Assembly: GCA_963726135.1 (NCBI GenBank)
Contig: CAVSBE010000008.1
Location: 1,364,001-1,428,000 of the forward strand
Direction of reading: 5' to 3'
Source: Bog-473 sp963726135
Lineage (GTDB): Bacteria > Actinomycetota > Acidimicrobiia > Acidimicrobiales > RAAP-2
DNA length: 64,000 nucleotides
Part shown: one piece after another, positions 9,879 through 18,084 of the stretch
How the letters are laid out: each line of letters begins with the position of its first letter
Position numbering within the stretch: the first letter of the stretch is position 1
The notes under the pieces: model-generated
The model's input: the letters and a program-made list of their open reading frames with translations, nothing else
Database searches by the model: none
Told to the model about the DNA's origin: nothing
Position numbers and translations under genes: made by a program

Positions 9879-10694
9879 GTGGAACCACGCGAACCAGGTA
9901 ACGACTTACAGCGAGACGAGGGTCGACGACTCTTCGGGCTCGATCCGATCGGCTACCGCAACGGGAGGCCGGACTATCCCGAAGCCGTCTACGAGATCCT
10001 GGTACAGCGTTGCGGTCTCGGTCCGACCACTCGGGCCCTCGAGATCGGACCCGGCACGGGCCTGGTGACCCAGCGCCTGCTTAGCGAAGGGGCCCATGTA
10101 ACAGCCATAGAACCGGATCCAGCGATGGCTTGTTACCTGCGCGACGTCGCAGCCTCGGCCGACCTAGACGTGGTGACGACGAGTTTCGAGGAGGCCGAGG
10201 TCGCCCACGACGCGTTCGATCTGGCGGTGGCCGCCACCTCCTTTCACTGGGTCCACCAGGAGGTAGGCCTGTCCAAACTGGGACATGCGCTCGGCCCGGG
10301 AGGGTGGGTGGCTCTGTGGTGGACACTCTTCCGCGATCCGAATCAGTTGGACGCGTTCAGCCAGGTTGTCGAGAACATTTTGGGGCCGGCGACTCGAGGT
10401 GCCTTTGACGAACCAGGTCGCCCCCCGTTCCAGCTCGACGAGTCGCATCGACGGCGAGACATGACTCGCTGGGCCGAACTCGATGATGTGACGAGCGAGA
10501 TAATCACGTGGACCTGTGAACTGACGCCCGTTCAGGCCCGCGCTCTGTACGCATCGATGGCCACTGTTATCAGACGCCCGCCCGACGAGCAGCGGACGAT
10601 TCTGGATGAAGTGGAACGGATCGCGGCGAAGACATCTGATGGCTTCGTAAGACGCCGGTTCGTCACTGCCCTCTACACGGGTCGCCGCCCCTAG
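9879..10694 (+). CDS. Class I SAM-dependent methyltransferase
   Basis: The GTG at 9879 gives 271 residues. Near residue 45 is motif I (ALEIGPGTGLVTQRLL), then VTAIEPDPAMACYL (acidic ribose-binding residue), DLDVVTTSFEEAE and a motif IV region DAFDLAVAATSFHWVHQ. HALGPGGWVALWW is the post-motif. The fold and motifs match Methyltransf_11/25-type enzymes acting on small molecules in the cytoplasm. The substrate cannot be read from the sequence. Repeats 7 and 8 bracket it as a single-gene unit. Confidence 0.8.
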   Translation: MEPREPGNDLQRDEGRRLFGLDPIGYRNGRPDYPEAVYEILVQRCGLGPTTRALEIGPGTGLVTQRLLSEGAHVTAIEPDPAMACYLRDVAASADLDVVTTSFEEAEVAHDAFDLAVAATSFHWVHQEVGLSKLGHALGPGGWVALWWTLFRDPNQLDAFSQVVENILGPATRGAFDEPGRPPFQLDESHRRRDMTRWAELDDVTSEIITWTCELTPVQARALYASMATVIRRPPDEQRTILDEVERIAAKTSDGFVRRRFVTALYTGRRP

Positions 10695-10734
10695 CTCGGA
10701 GTGGTCGCCTACGCGGACAATCCCGATTGACCTC

Positions 10735-10762
10735 CGTGCCCGCTTCCCGGCGTACTGGGGCA
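10735..10762 (+). repeat. Dispersed palindromic repeat, copy 8
   Basis: CGTGCCCGCT, then TCCCGGCGTACTGGGGCA; 41 bases after the methyltransferase stop. Confidence 0.8.
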
Positions 10763-10783
10763 TGGTCCCGTTACGCGAAACGA

Positions 10784-10800
10784 CCCCGCCCGAAGCGGGG
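10784..10800 (-). terminator. GC hairpin between convergent genes
   Basis: CCCCGC and GCGGGG can pair across a 5-base loop (CCGAA). No clear T-tract follows on either side, so it is a weak terminator candidate. Just after it (10801-10815) is CCGTTCGCCGGGAG, the one partial match to the dispersed repeat in reverse orientation. Confidence 0.35.
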
Positions 10801-10834
10801 CCGTTCGCCGGGAGCCGTCCTCACCTCGTGGACG

Positions 10835-12438
10835 TCAGTTCGCCACCGTGATCGTGATCCCCGGGCTCGTCCCGCTGACCCCGCCGGCGTAGGAGGCCAC
10901 ACTCTGGAGCGTGTAGGTGCCGTTGGGGATCGCGGTGGTGTCGAAGGCCCCCAGCCACCCGTAGAGGGTCGAGGTGCCCGAGGCGATTACCTTGTTGGTG
11001 AGCGACCCCCCGCTCAGCTCGTAGGTGACGCTGGTCACCCCAGACGACGCCGTGGCGTCGAGCCACTGCAGCGTGCCCTTCACGGTGGTGCCACCGGCCG
11101 GATAGACAACCGTGGTCGTGGGCGACGGGTTGTTCACGATCAGGGTGATCCCCGGACTGGTGACCGTCACACCTCCTGAATAGGAGGCCACGCTCTGGAG
11201 CGTGTAGGTCCCGTTGGGCACGCTCCTCGTGTCGAAGGCCCCCAGCCACCCATAGAGGGTGAGCGTGCCCGACGCGATCACCGAGTCGGCGAGTGTCCCA
11301 CCCGTGAGCTCGAACTTCACCCCGGTCGCCCCCGAGGTGGCCGTGGCGTCGAGCCACTGCGGACTCCCTGCCACCGTGGAGCCCGGGGCCGGGTAGACGA
11401 CCAGTGTTGGCAGCGGGGTGTAGGTAAATTGATCGGCCGGAGTGTTAGGGCTCGTCCCGCCCGGTGAGGTCACCGTGATGCTGACGGAGTCACCCGGCCC
11501 ACTGTCGCTACCGGGGATGTACACGCTCAGTGATGTTGTTGTCCACGACCTGGAAGGCGGTCACGGTGTCCCCGACGTTGACGCCTCGTCGTGCCGATGA
11601 AGTTGGTGCCGGTCACGGTCACGTAGTAACCACCGCTCACAGGGCCGCTGTTGGGGCTCACGCCCGTGATGGTCGGCTGCACGTAGGAGGTGAACTGGTC
11701 GTTCGAGCTGGTGAAGCTGGTGCCGCCCGGCGATACCACGGTCACGTCCAGGGTGTCAGGACTTGTGCCCGAGGTGTCGGCCGGTGAAACGGCGGTGATC
11801 GAAGTGTCGCTGTTGACGGTGAAGCGCGGCGGACGTTGAGCCGAAATCCACGGCCGTGGCCGCAGTGAACCCGTCTCCAGATATGGTCACACTCGTTCCG
11901 CCCGTGGCAGGTCCGATCCCTGGTGAGATGCCCGTGACCCTCGGCCTCGGTGTGAACGTGCTCGACCACTGCAAGCACGCGTAGGCGGTGCTTCCCGTCC
12001 CGCCGAGACCGGGGCACGGGCTGGCACTGTCGTAGATCTGGTTGCCCGTGAGCGGGTCCGTCGCCGAAAAGGGACTCGGTGGGCTCGGGTTCGGGGTGGC
12101 CACGGAGTAGGAGAGCAAAGCCCCCGTCAGGTCCCAGGTGTCAGCAGTCCAAGCATCAACTGTGAAGTGGGTACCCTTGCCGGCACTGCAGGTCGTTGTG
12201 AGATAGACGTAACCGGTCGGGTACCCCGCGCTGGGATCGATCGTGTTGTCGTACCCGGTGACATAGGCCAGCTCCTTGATGCCACCACAGTCGTACTTGA
12301 GAACCAGAAGGCGGTCCCTTGAGGAACAACCAGCGAGATCTGCGCAGGAGCTGCGTTAGCGGGACCTCCTCCGACCGCCAACAGTCCGACCAGCGCAATC
12401 GCAATGGCGCTCAATCCCATGCTCAGCCTTTGAAGCAT
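10835..12438 (-). pseudogene. Secreted IPT/TIG and Ig-like surface protein (several frameshifts)
   Basis: The ATG at 12438, with GGAGG upstream, starts a signal peptide (LSAIAIALVGLLAVGGGPAN). After a slip near 12300 the chain continues through ATPNPSPPSPFSATDP, then IPT/TIG domains (VTGISPGIGPATGGTSVTIS near 11900 and TITGVSPNSGPVSGGYYVTV near 11660). It ends in two Ig-like modules with GTYTLQSVASY in each. Frames change near 12300, 11810, 11580 and 11520, so about 530 residues are spread over four pieces. No anchor is seen. Such proteins are usually adhesins or extracellular binding scaffolds. Confidence 0.65.
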
Positions 12439-12622
12439 CGCCCTTCCTCCCAGCCGAGGAGACACTCGCTGGGCCCCTCATCGAATACGCGCTCATGCCC
12501 CGATTCAAAGTAATGGTAATCCGGAGACGACTGGGCCTGCTCGGGGCGGAAGCATTCCTCCTCCAGAGCTGATCGTAGGCGTGATCCGAAATCAGAAAGC
12601 CGGATACCGGGCACGGTGGATC

Positions 12623-12649
12623 TGTGCCGCCGATCCGGCGAACGGGGCA
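12623..12649 (+). repeat. Dispersed palindromic repeat, copy 9
   Basis: TGTGCCGCCGA, then TCCGGCGAACGGGGCA; one C shorter in the core than consensus. Confidence 0.75.
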
Positions 12650-12671
12650 CCGGCTCTGCCAGATTCACCGA

Positions 12672-13265
12672 CTACTCAGGCGATCCTGGACCTTGCGGGT
12701 GGATTGTCTCGCCCCGGGCCAACATCTCTATGAACTTCTCGATGCGTCTGGCTCGGGTCTCAATCTTCTTTGCGCTTTCGATCCGATAGAGGATGGAGTA
12801 CCGGTTCGCACTCGTGAGCTTGAGAAACATCGCTTGAGCACCGGGATTGGCGGCCAAGGCGTTCGCCAGGTCTTCCGGAACTTCCGCGCTGGCTTGTCCG
12901 GCATAGGCGGTACTCCAACGACCGTCGGCTTTCGCCCGCCGAACCTCGTCTTCCCCTGATCGATGCATTCGGCCGGAGGCGGTCAATCGCTCGGCGATGG
13001 CGACGTTTCGTTGAGACCAAGGGCTCTGAGCGTTTCTGGGTGTGAATCGTCGGCGGAACGTTGCGCTGTCACGACGCCCGAGCTGCCCATCGATCCAGCC
13101 AAAGCAGATCGCCTCGTCGAGTGCCTCGTCGTAGGAGAGCGTTGTTGGGTGTGTAGTGCCCTTCTTGGCAAGGACGAGCCACACTCCTTGCGACTTGGAC
13201 TGGTTGCTACTCAACCAGGTCCGCCATTCGGCAGCATCAGCGGCCAACAGTTCTGGAAAATCCAC
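12672..13265 (-). CDS. YdeI/OmpD-associated family protein
   Basis: The GTG at 13265, with GGAG 12 bases upstream, gives 197 residues. The N-terminal half has VDFPELLAADAAEWRTWL, LSYDEALDEAICFGWIDG and RRFTPRNAQSPWSQRNV, the signature of the YdeI family. The C-terminal half has GRWSTAYAGQASAEVPEDL and a helical YSILYRIESAKKIETRARRI. Length and domain order match typical actinobacterial members. Relatives are linked to envelope or peptide-stress resistance, but the biochemical role is not established. Repeat copies 9 and 10 flank it. Confidence 0.8.
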   Translation of the reverse strand: MDFPELLAADAAEWRTWLSSNQSKSQGVWLVLAKKGTTHPTTLSYDEALDEAICFGWIDGQLGRRDSATFRRRFTPRNAQSPWSQRNVAIAERLTASGRMHRSGEDEVRRAKADGRWSTAYAGQASAEVPEDLANALAANPGAQAMFLKLTSANRYSILYRIESAKKIETRARRIEKFIEMLARGETIHPQGPGSPE

Positions 13266-13294
13266 GGCGTCACGGTATCTCCGTTGTGCCGGAG

Positions 13295-13307
13295 TGCCCC
13301 ACCGTCC
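13295..13307 (+). repeat. Dispersed palindromic repeat, copy 10 (left half, cut by IS110)
   Basis: TGCCCCACCGTCC is a perfect match to the left 13 bases of the consensus. The expected CGGCGAAC... is replaced by TGATGCGATG, the start of the IS110 left end. The missing right half is not found after the IS remnant. Confidence 0.8.
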
Positions 13308-13535
13308 TGATGCGATGAAGGGGCGGGGCCTCCGCCCCTTGTGAGATCCGAGCATTTTCGGTCTTGCAAAAGAAAACCTCGAAAAGAGGAGGAAGCCCCT
13401 ATGGGACAGTACGTCGGATTCGACCTACATCGACGCAGCACCACCATCGTCCGGATGGCAGAAGACGGCGAGGTGCTCGGCACCGAACGCTTTCAATGCC
13501 CCGCGCCCACAGCGCAGTCCCAGAACCAGGGCTAG
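13308..13535 (+). mobile_element. IS110-family element remnant, left end plus transposase start
   Basis: A 93-base non-coding left end contains a perfect 9-bp hairpin, AAGGGGCGG (13318-13326) with CCGCCCCTT (13332-13340). AGAGGAGGAAG lies just before ATG 13401. The frame reads MGQYVGFDLHRRSTTIVRMA and EDGEVLGTERFQC, the RuvC-like start of IS110 transposases with the first Asp in GFDLH. Similarity ends near 13500 and the frame stops at 13535. The rest of the element is deleted. The left end sits exactly within a copy of the dispersed palindrome, a site type typical of IS110 elements. Confidence 0.75.
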
Positions 13536-13596
13536 TGAAGAGAATCACTTGAGTGACCGCGATGAAGTACCGCAAAGCGAGTCGTACCATGAGTAA

Positions 13597-14223
13597 GTGG
13601 CCAACGTTTGGCATGGTTCGCCTTGTGTGTGCCCCCGAAGTTCAGGCGCCGCGGATGGCACTTCCGGCGACCAGAGCCCAGGGCATCGCATCAAATGGTG
13701 GATGGTGACGCTTCTTCCCCTGTTTTTGGTTATTGCGGTCAGCTATGTCGCCGTGACACTCCTTTTCAACTGGATGCAGTTTCTCGGCAACAGCCTCAAT
13801 AGCGTTGGCCAGGGTTTCGAACAGTTGGGGCAATCGCTGGAAATAGGCGGTACCGCTGCCAACGCCGCTGCAAGCGTTGCGGCTTCACAGCCACCTGGCT
13901 CTCTGAGTGTCTCGACACTCAACGCCGAACTCCCCAAATATGACTGGATTGGTGGAGCGACAAATGTGCCTCGTTCTTCGTTGAATCGACCGATTGTCGG
14001 CGTGAACGTCGTGAGGACCGATATCGAGACGGCGGTTCAATCCAGTCGAGGCTCATGTTCATATGGTCTCACCGTCGCCTCAAGCTCCGATCCCTTTATC
14101 ACCGAGGACCATCTTCCGGGTCCGGGCACGTATTACCAAGACGTGTTCCAAACCAGTCAATGCGTCGTTGACCACGCACCGACCTCTTCGTGGATGGCGT
14201 GGACTCTTGGTTTGGGGGATTAG
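13597..14223 (+). CDS. Hypothetical protein with one N-terminal membrane helix
   Basis: Open from a GTG at 13597; an internal ATG at 13702 may be the real start, because the first 35 residues look non-native and no ribosome-binding site precedes 13597. A hydrophobic helix (TLLPLFLVIAVSYVAVTLLF) is followed by a Gly/Ala-rich stretch. The exported domain starts LNAELPKYDWIGGATNVPRS and contains two cysteines (SCSYGL, SQCVVDH) that could form a disulfide. No family recognised. Confidence 0.55.
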   Translation: MANVWHGSPCVCPRSSGAADGTSGDQSPGHRIKWWMVTLLPLFLVIAVSYVAVTLLFNWMQFLGNSLNSVGQGFEQLGQSLEIGGTAANAAASVAASQPPGSLSVSTLNAELPKYDWIGGATNVPRSSLNRPIVGVNVVRTDIETAVQSSRGSCSYGLTVASSSDPFITEDHLPGPGTYYQDVFQTSQCVVDHAPTSSWMAWTLGLGD

Positions 14224-14240
14224 GCCTGATCCCATTGGAA

Positions 14241-14268
14241 ACGACGCCCCGACCGGTGTACGGGGGCA
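14241..14268 (+). repeat. Dispersed palindromic repeat, copy 11 (degenerate)
   Basis: ACGACGCCCCGACCGG, then TGTACGGGGGCA; arms CGCCCC and GGGGGC still pair. It lies between the convergent genes ending at 14223 and 14271. Confidence 0.6.
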
Positions 14269-14270
14269 GT

Positions 14271-14518
14271 TTAGAGTGGAGCGAGGTAGCGCTCCAGCAC
14301 TTGTACGGTTACATAGGGTCCTTCGCCGTCCGCATCCCATTGCGGATCATCGAAAGTGACCCAGAAGCTCCGGGTTGGTCCGTCCGAGGTCTCAACGACG
14401 TTGAATCGGTGTCGAAGCCGGTGGTGCCAATAAATGCCGTTGGCTCGTCTGGCCACGGACCTGGCCCGTGGTCTTTGTCCCTGAGTACCTTCACCCAGAC
14501 GCCCCGCTCCAGAGTCAT
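14271..14518 (-). CDS. Small hypothetical protein (one frameshift)
   Basis: From ATG 14518: MTLERGVWVKVLRDKDHGPG, then PWPDEPTAFI, where the frame slips near 14430. The next frame gives RHRFNVVETSDGPTRSFWVT and FDDPQWDADGEGPYVTVQVL to ERYLAPL. Joined, it is an 80-odd-residue protein of alternating beta strands with a conserved-looking end. The pattern recurs in actinobacterial hypotheticals; function unknown. Repeats 11 and 12 bracket it almost exactly. Confidence 0.55.
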
Positions 14519-14526
14519 CGGGCTCT

Positions 14527-14554
14527 AGTGTCGCATTCCCGGCGAACTGGGTCT
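14527..14554 (+). repeat. Dispersed palindromic repeat, copy 12
   Basis: AGTGTCGCAT, then TCCCGGCGAACTGGGTCT; the core is intact, both arms degenerate. Confidence 0.75.
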
Positions 14555-14612
14555 GTCCGGCCGCATCCACGGAGTGCGTTTCGAACGCTATGAAAGTGTT
14601 TCTCTCAGACCC

Positions 14613-15800
14613 TCAGGTCCGGGATGCCCGTGGCAGGATCAGATTGCCGAGTGGGCATTCGGAGACCGTTGCGGATATCCATGAGAGACCAAGACACATC
14701 TCGTCCGACGAGCCGTCGCCCCAGGTGACGTAGTGGGGGGGAGCCTTGCGGAGAATGGGCAGTTCCTGCCCAAGAGTCGGGTCGTAGGTACAGGTGACTT
14801 GGAGCGGCTCACCAGCGGTAACTGGGACCGGCTTCGCCAAGTTGTAGGCCTTTTGGTAGTGGAAGTTGTAGTTGGGGACGTTGAGCACGGTCTGGGCCTG
14901 GGGCGTCCCGGGGTTCAAGACGAGCTTGAAGCCCTGACCGAGTAGGTGCATATGGGCCTGGGCTCGAACGATGTATCCGCTGGCCGACGCCGGGAAAGTG
15001 CACGAGGTCGAGTCTCCTGCCGGTGGGTCGGAGGCGTTTCGCCCACAGGCCGCCTCGATGACGTTGACGAAGCCGATGGCGCTCGGCCCGAACTCCTGCC
15101 CTTGGCGGGCAAGGGATGCGGCACGGTCGCAAAGCGGTCCAGTCACGCCGGCCGGACACGGGAGGTCGGGCGCCGCGAAAGAAAGGTCCAACTTGAGGGG
15201 TAGAAGCGGAGCGGACATCGGGACCGTCTGCAGCACAAGTCTGTTGCTAACCGACTTGTCCCCCACCAACAGGTTGTAGTGGACCTGCATGATCACCAGC
15301 GTTCCGGCCGGCAGCTCGATGCCGGTCCCCTTCGGTAGGCGATCGACTCCGTGACCCGGGGACCAGACACTTAGAAAGGGCGTGCTGGCGATCTGATTGA
15401 TCGGCTCATTCGGCAGTCCTGCTTCACCGAAGCATGTCCACCCCTTCCCTCCGACATTGGCCTGATGCGCTTCGGAAGCTAGTGAGGGAGGCACAAGAAA
15501 GAGCCCGGCGTGGTGATCCTCAGAACTACCAGGGAAGAACTGGCTCGAAATCACGTAGGAGTCTTTGGTGATGTCAGGATTCAGGAGGGTGCAGTGATAG
15601 TCGTCAGTTGTTCCTTGCTGAGCATTTGGCCGGTAGGTCGGTGACGAGAGGGTGATCGTCGTGACGCGGGCTGACGAGGTGTCTGTGGAGGTGGTGGCCG
15701 CTGAGGCACCCGTCACCAGCCCCGTCATGGTCAATTCGAATGCAACAAAGACAAGGCTCAACACCAGCGCACCAACTGGCAGCCTCTTGGAAACGTTCAC
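14613..15800 (-). CDS. Secreted type II copper (PHM/DBH-like) monooxygenase
   Basis: The 395-residue product has a signal peptide (FVAFELTMTGLVTGASA). The copper ligands of ascorbate-dependent type II copper monooxygenases appear in the right order: HH at 96-97 (SEDHHAGLF), H174 (MQVHYN), H283 and H285 (QAHMHLLG) and M368 (SSDEMCLG). In peptidylglycine hydroxylase these form the CuH (HH, H) and CuM (HxH, M) sites. Paired cysteines such as DYHC and WTCFG suggest disulfides. It would hydroxylate an unknown substrate outside the cell. One of the few unbroken long genes of the left region. Confidence 0.8.
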   Translation of the reverse strand: MNVSKRLPVGALVLSLVFVAFELTMTGLVTGASAATTSTDTSSARVTTITLSSPTYRPNAQQGTTDDYHCTLLNPDITKDSYVISSQFFPGSSEDHHAGLFLVPPSLASEAHQANVGGKGWTCFGEAGLPNEPINQIASTPFLSVWSPGHGVDRLPKGTGIELPAGTLVIMQVHYNLLVGDKSVSNRLVLQTVPMSAPLLPLKLDLSFAAPDLPCPAGVTGPLCDRAASLARQGQEFGPSAIGFVNVIEAACGRNASDPPAGDSTSCTFPASASGYIVRAQAHMHLLGQGFKLVLNPGTPQAQTVLNVPNYNFHYQKAYNLAKPVPVTAGEPLQVTCTYDPTLGQELPILRKAPPHYVTWGDGSSDEMCLGLSWISATVSECPLGNLILPRASRT

Positions 15801-15865
15801 GAATGCCCCTACTCAGAACCGACATTTCATGTGGCAGCGGTCAATGTATCCCCAAAGTGCCGAAG

Positions 15866-15893
15866 TGTCCCACCCTCCCGGCGAACGGAGCAG
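15866..15893 (+). repeat. Dispersed palindromic repeat, copy 13
   Basis: TGTCCCACCC, then TCCCGGCGAACGGAGCA; lies between two minus-strand genes. Confidence 0.85.
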
Positions 15894-15902
15894 GTATCCG
15901 AG

Positions 15903-16196
15903 TCAGGAGACCACGTCATAGAAGGTCTGCACAACTCCCTCGTCGAGAGTTGCGAGGACCTTCTCCAAATGACCGCTCGCCATGATCAACTCGCCAAACG
16001 CGGCATCGTGTGCTTCGCGCGACGACCAGGTCTGGATAAAGGCAGAGGATCTTTGATCGGCCTGGTCGCGGAAAATGTCGAATGACTCACAGCCCTCAGC
16101 AGCCAGCATGCGCCGTCGCCCTTCGGACTGCAGTTCGAGGAGCTTCGCCTCTTGACCTTCTGCGGCGTGAAATCGAGTGATGGTTGTAACGCTCAT
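15903..16196 (-). CDS. Antibiotic biosynthesis monooxygenase (ABM) domain protein
   Basis: From ATG 16196, 97 residues: MSVTTITRFHAAEGQEAKLL, then EGCESFDIFRDQADQRSSAF and TWSSREAHDAAFGE. The single ferredoxin-like beta-alpha-beta fold with a conserved W/S-x-E-A-H/F helix is the ABM pattern. Relatives act as cofactor-free quinol or polyketide oxygenases or as heme-handling proteins. The specific reaction is unknown. Its C-terminus is 10 bases from repeat copy 13. Confidence 0.75.
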   Translation of the reverse strand: MSVTTITRFHAAEGQEAKLLELQSEGRRRMLAAEGCESFDIFRDQADQRSSAFIQTWSSREAHDAAFGELIMASGHLEKVLATLDEGVVQTFYDVVS

Positions 16197-16273
16197 GGAT
16201 GTGCCTCGATTTCGTGGGGTTAGCCGAGACGGTACTTCATTGTGGACTTGGAGCCTGAGTCCCGCCACGGGGT

Positions 16274-16301
16274 GTCCCACCATCCCGGCGTTAGGGGACA
16301 C
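16274..16301 (+). repeat. Dispersed palindromic repeat, copy 14
   Basis: TGTCCCACCA, then TCCCGGCGTTAGGGGACA; arms TGTCCC and GGGACA pair, with compensating change from the TGCCCC/GGGGCA type. Confidence 0.85.
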
Positions 16302-16331
16302 CCTTCGGTCGACCAGAAGTACCATCTGTCG

Positions 16332-17102
16332 GTGCCCAAGACCTTCGAAATCATCTGTGAAATCGAGCCCGCCACTCGGCCGGATCTCACGCATGTGCGT
16401 CACCAGATTGGGGTGCTGAGTCCGGTAGCGAGCGCTTTCTTGATCCCCGACAATCACATCGGAAGGTCGACCGTCTCAAGCATTGCGGTCGCTCATGAGG
16501 TTCAGCTCATGGGGGGTCACTCTGTCGCGTGCATCAATGCTCGGGACCGCAACGTGCTCGGATTTCACCGGGACCTTCTGACGGCAACGGCGTATGGAGT
16601 TAACGAATTCCTCTTCGTCTACGGGGACCGGCCGGAGACTGGGGCTCGGTCGGACGATCTAACGGTTCGCTCCATGATCGCCGAAGCACGACGGTTCGCT
16701 AGCCGTGAAGATGTCGGTGAAGGGTTTCGCCTCGGTGTTGCCACCGGCCTTCGGTCGATTCCGGCCTGGAAGCACGACGCGGATTTCTTGCTAACTCAGG
16801 TGTCCTTCTCCGTGGACGATCTTCTCCGTTGGCGCGCAACCTTTGACTTTGACGGTCCGGTGTTCGCCGGTGTAATGGTTCTGCCGAGTGTCTCGATGGC
16901 GAGGAAACTCTCAGCCGAGGTGCCTCAGTTGGCCGTACCTGAACCGATCGTCCGGCGACTTGATGCCGACCGAGATGCCGGGATAGCGATTGCGTGTGAC
17001 TTGATCGAGCAGCTTCGAGGGTCTGAGGTATTCGACGGCGTCCACCTCATTCCGGTCAATCGCTATCGGGAAATGGCGAGCCGACTGGAGTCGATGCTGT
17101 AG
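16332..17102 (+). CDS. Methylenetetrahydrofolate reductase-family protein
   Basis: I choose GTG 16332 because the conserved sequence starts there (VPKTFEIICEIEPATRPDLT); the frame is open further upstream through repeat 14. At 256 residues it is shorter than MetF (about 290). It has the barrel-start E-I-E-P motif, a mid-barrel NEFLFVYGDRPETGARSDDL segment, GVATGLRSIPAWK and DADFLLTQVSFSVDDLLRW, where TQ is the usual MTHFR strand. These suggest an FAD-linked CH2-H4folate reductase or a related barrel oxidoreductase in one-carbon metabolism. Its stop overlaps repeat copy 15. Confidence 0.7.
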   Translation: MPKTFEIICEIEPATRPDLTHVRHQIGVLSPVASAFLIPDNHIGRSTVSSIAVAHEVQLMGGHSVACINARDRNVLGFHRDLLTATAYGVNEFLFVYGDRPETGARSDDLTVRSMIAEARRFASREDVGEGFRLGVATGLRSIPAWKHDADFLLTQVSFSVDDLLRWRATFDFDGPVFAGVMVLPSVSMARKLSAEVPQLAVPEPIVRRLDADRDAGIAIACDLIEQLRGSEVFDGVHLIPVNRYREMASRLESML

Positions 17103-17126
17103 CCACCGTCCCGGCGAAGTGGGGCA
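17099..17126 (+). repeat. Dispersed palindromic repeat, copy 15
   Basis: GTAGCCACCG, then TCCCGGCGAAGTGGGGCA. It starts inside the stop codon region of the reductase gene, which shows how tightly repeats abut genes here. Confidence 0.85.
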
Positions 17127-17167
17127 CCCTGCACCTCGACCCGGGATCGGCAGACAGGGTCTGCCGA

Positions 17168-17929
17168 TCAGCGGTCGCTGTATTCGTCGTGTCGGCGATA
17201 CCAAGACCCGGACTCATTGCGACCCTGGGGAGCGCGATCAAGCCATTGGTACATTCCCCACAAGCTGTCGAGTCCCCGCGCATACGCCGAGTATGTGTGG
17301 TACACGATGCCGTCTTCGAGAGCGAAAGCGCTGATCCCCGGCATTTGGCGCATGTAGGTGGCCACATCCGTCCCCGTCATGGCTGCATGCTCGATCGGAC
17401 CGTGGCCGGGTTCCAGTGCCGGCGCGACGTCCCACGGCGCGAAGTTGTATTCGAGGATTCCCTGGCGCTGCTGCTCCTCGGTGAATGACACGTTGAAATC
17501 GAAGTTGAAGTCGCTTCCAATCGAAGACACCCACGGGAAGGTCCATCCCATTCGCCGCTTGTAGGTTTGGACAGCAGAGATGGGTGCCAGCGACGCGGCC
17601 GTAAAGGCGACGTCATGATTCTCGAGATGCACGACGAACCCATTGAAGCCATCAGCGATCGCCGAGCAGGAAGGACAGCCTGCGGTGTACTCGGGGCCGA
17701 ACATGAAGTGGTACATCAAGAGCTGCGAGCGTTCATTGAACAGGTCAACCAACGTGGCGGCGCCTGAATCAGTCTCGAAGTGGTAGTCCTTGTCGACCCG
17801 CACCCAGGGAAGATCCTGTCGCTGTCGGGACACCTCGTCTCCTCGACGAGTCAACTCCTTCTCGGCAGCGAGCAGCTCGACCCGAGCGGCACACCACTCC
17901 TCTCGCGTTCCTATCCTGTGACTGGTCAT
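17168..17929 (-). CDS. DUF899 family protein (thioredoxin-like)
   Basis: From ATG 17929 (GGTGAGG upstream) 253 residues. Features: LLAAEKELTRRGDEVSRQRQ, DLPWVRVDKDYHFETDSGAA, then the family block LLMYHFMFGPEYTAGCPSCS with a CxxC-like pair, and FTAASLAPISAVQTYKRRMG. The C-terminus holds YHTYSAYARGLDSLWGMYQW. Members are predicted thioredoxin-fold proteins, common in soil actinobacteria and proteobacteria, with no proven reaction. The Cys-Pro-Ser-Cys motif makes a redox role plausible. Full length and intact. Confidence 0.8.
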   Translation of the reverse strand: MTSHRIGTREEWCAARVELLAAEKELTRRGDEVSRQRQDLPWVRVDKDYHFETDSGAATLVDLFNERSQLLMYHFMFGPEYTAGCPSCSAIADGFNGFVVHLENHDVAFTAASLAPISAVQTYKRRMGWTFPWVSSIGSDFNFDFNVSFTEEQQRQGILEYNFAPWDVAPALEPGHGPIEHAAMTGTDVATYMRQMPGISAFALEDGIVYHTYSAYARGLDSLWGMYQWLDRAPQGRNESGSWYRRHDEYSDR

Positions 17930-18084
17930 CTTGGGCCTCACCTTCTATCGCTAGGTTAGGAGGAACTCGGACGGCTTCGTCACGACGAGGAAGCCCGAAA
18001 GCGTGTTGAGCCTCGTTCCCGGTGGTTTCCATGTGGCCACCACGTCATCATCGGGTTGCGCAGCCCATCCTGAAATTGCTGAAG

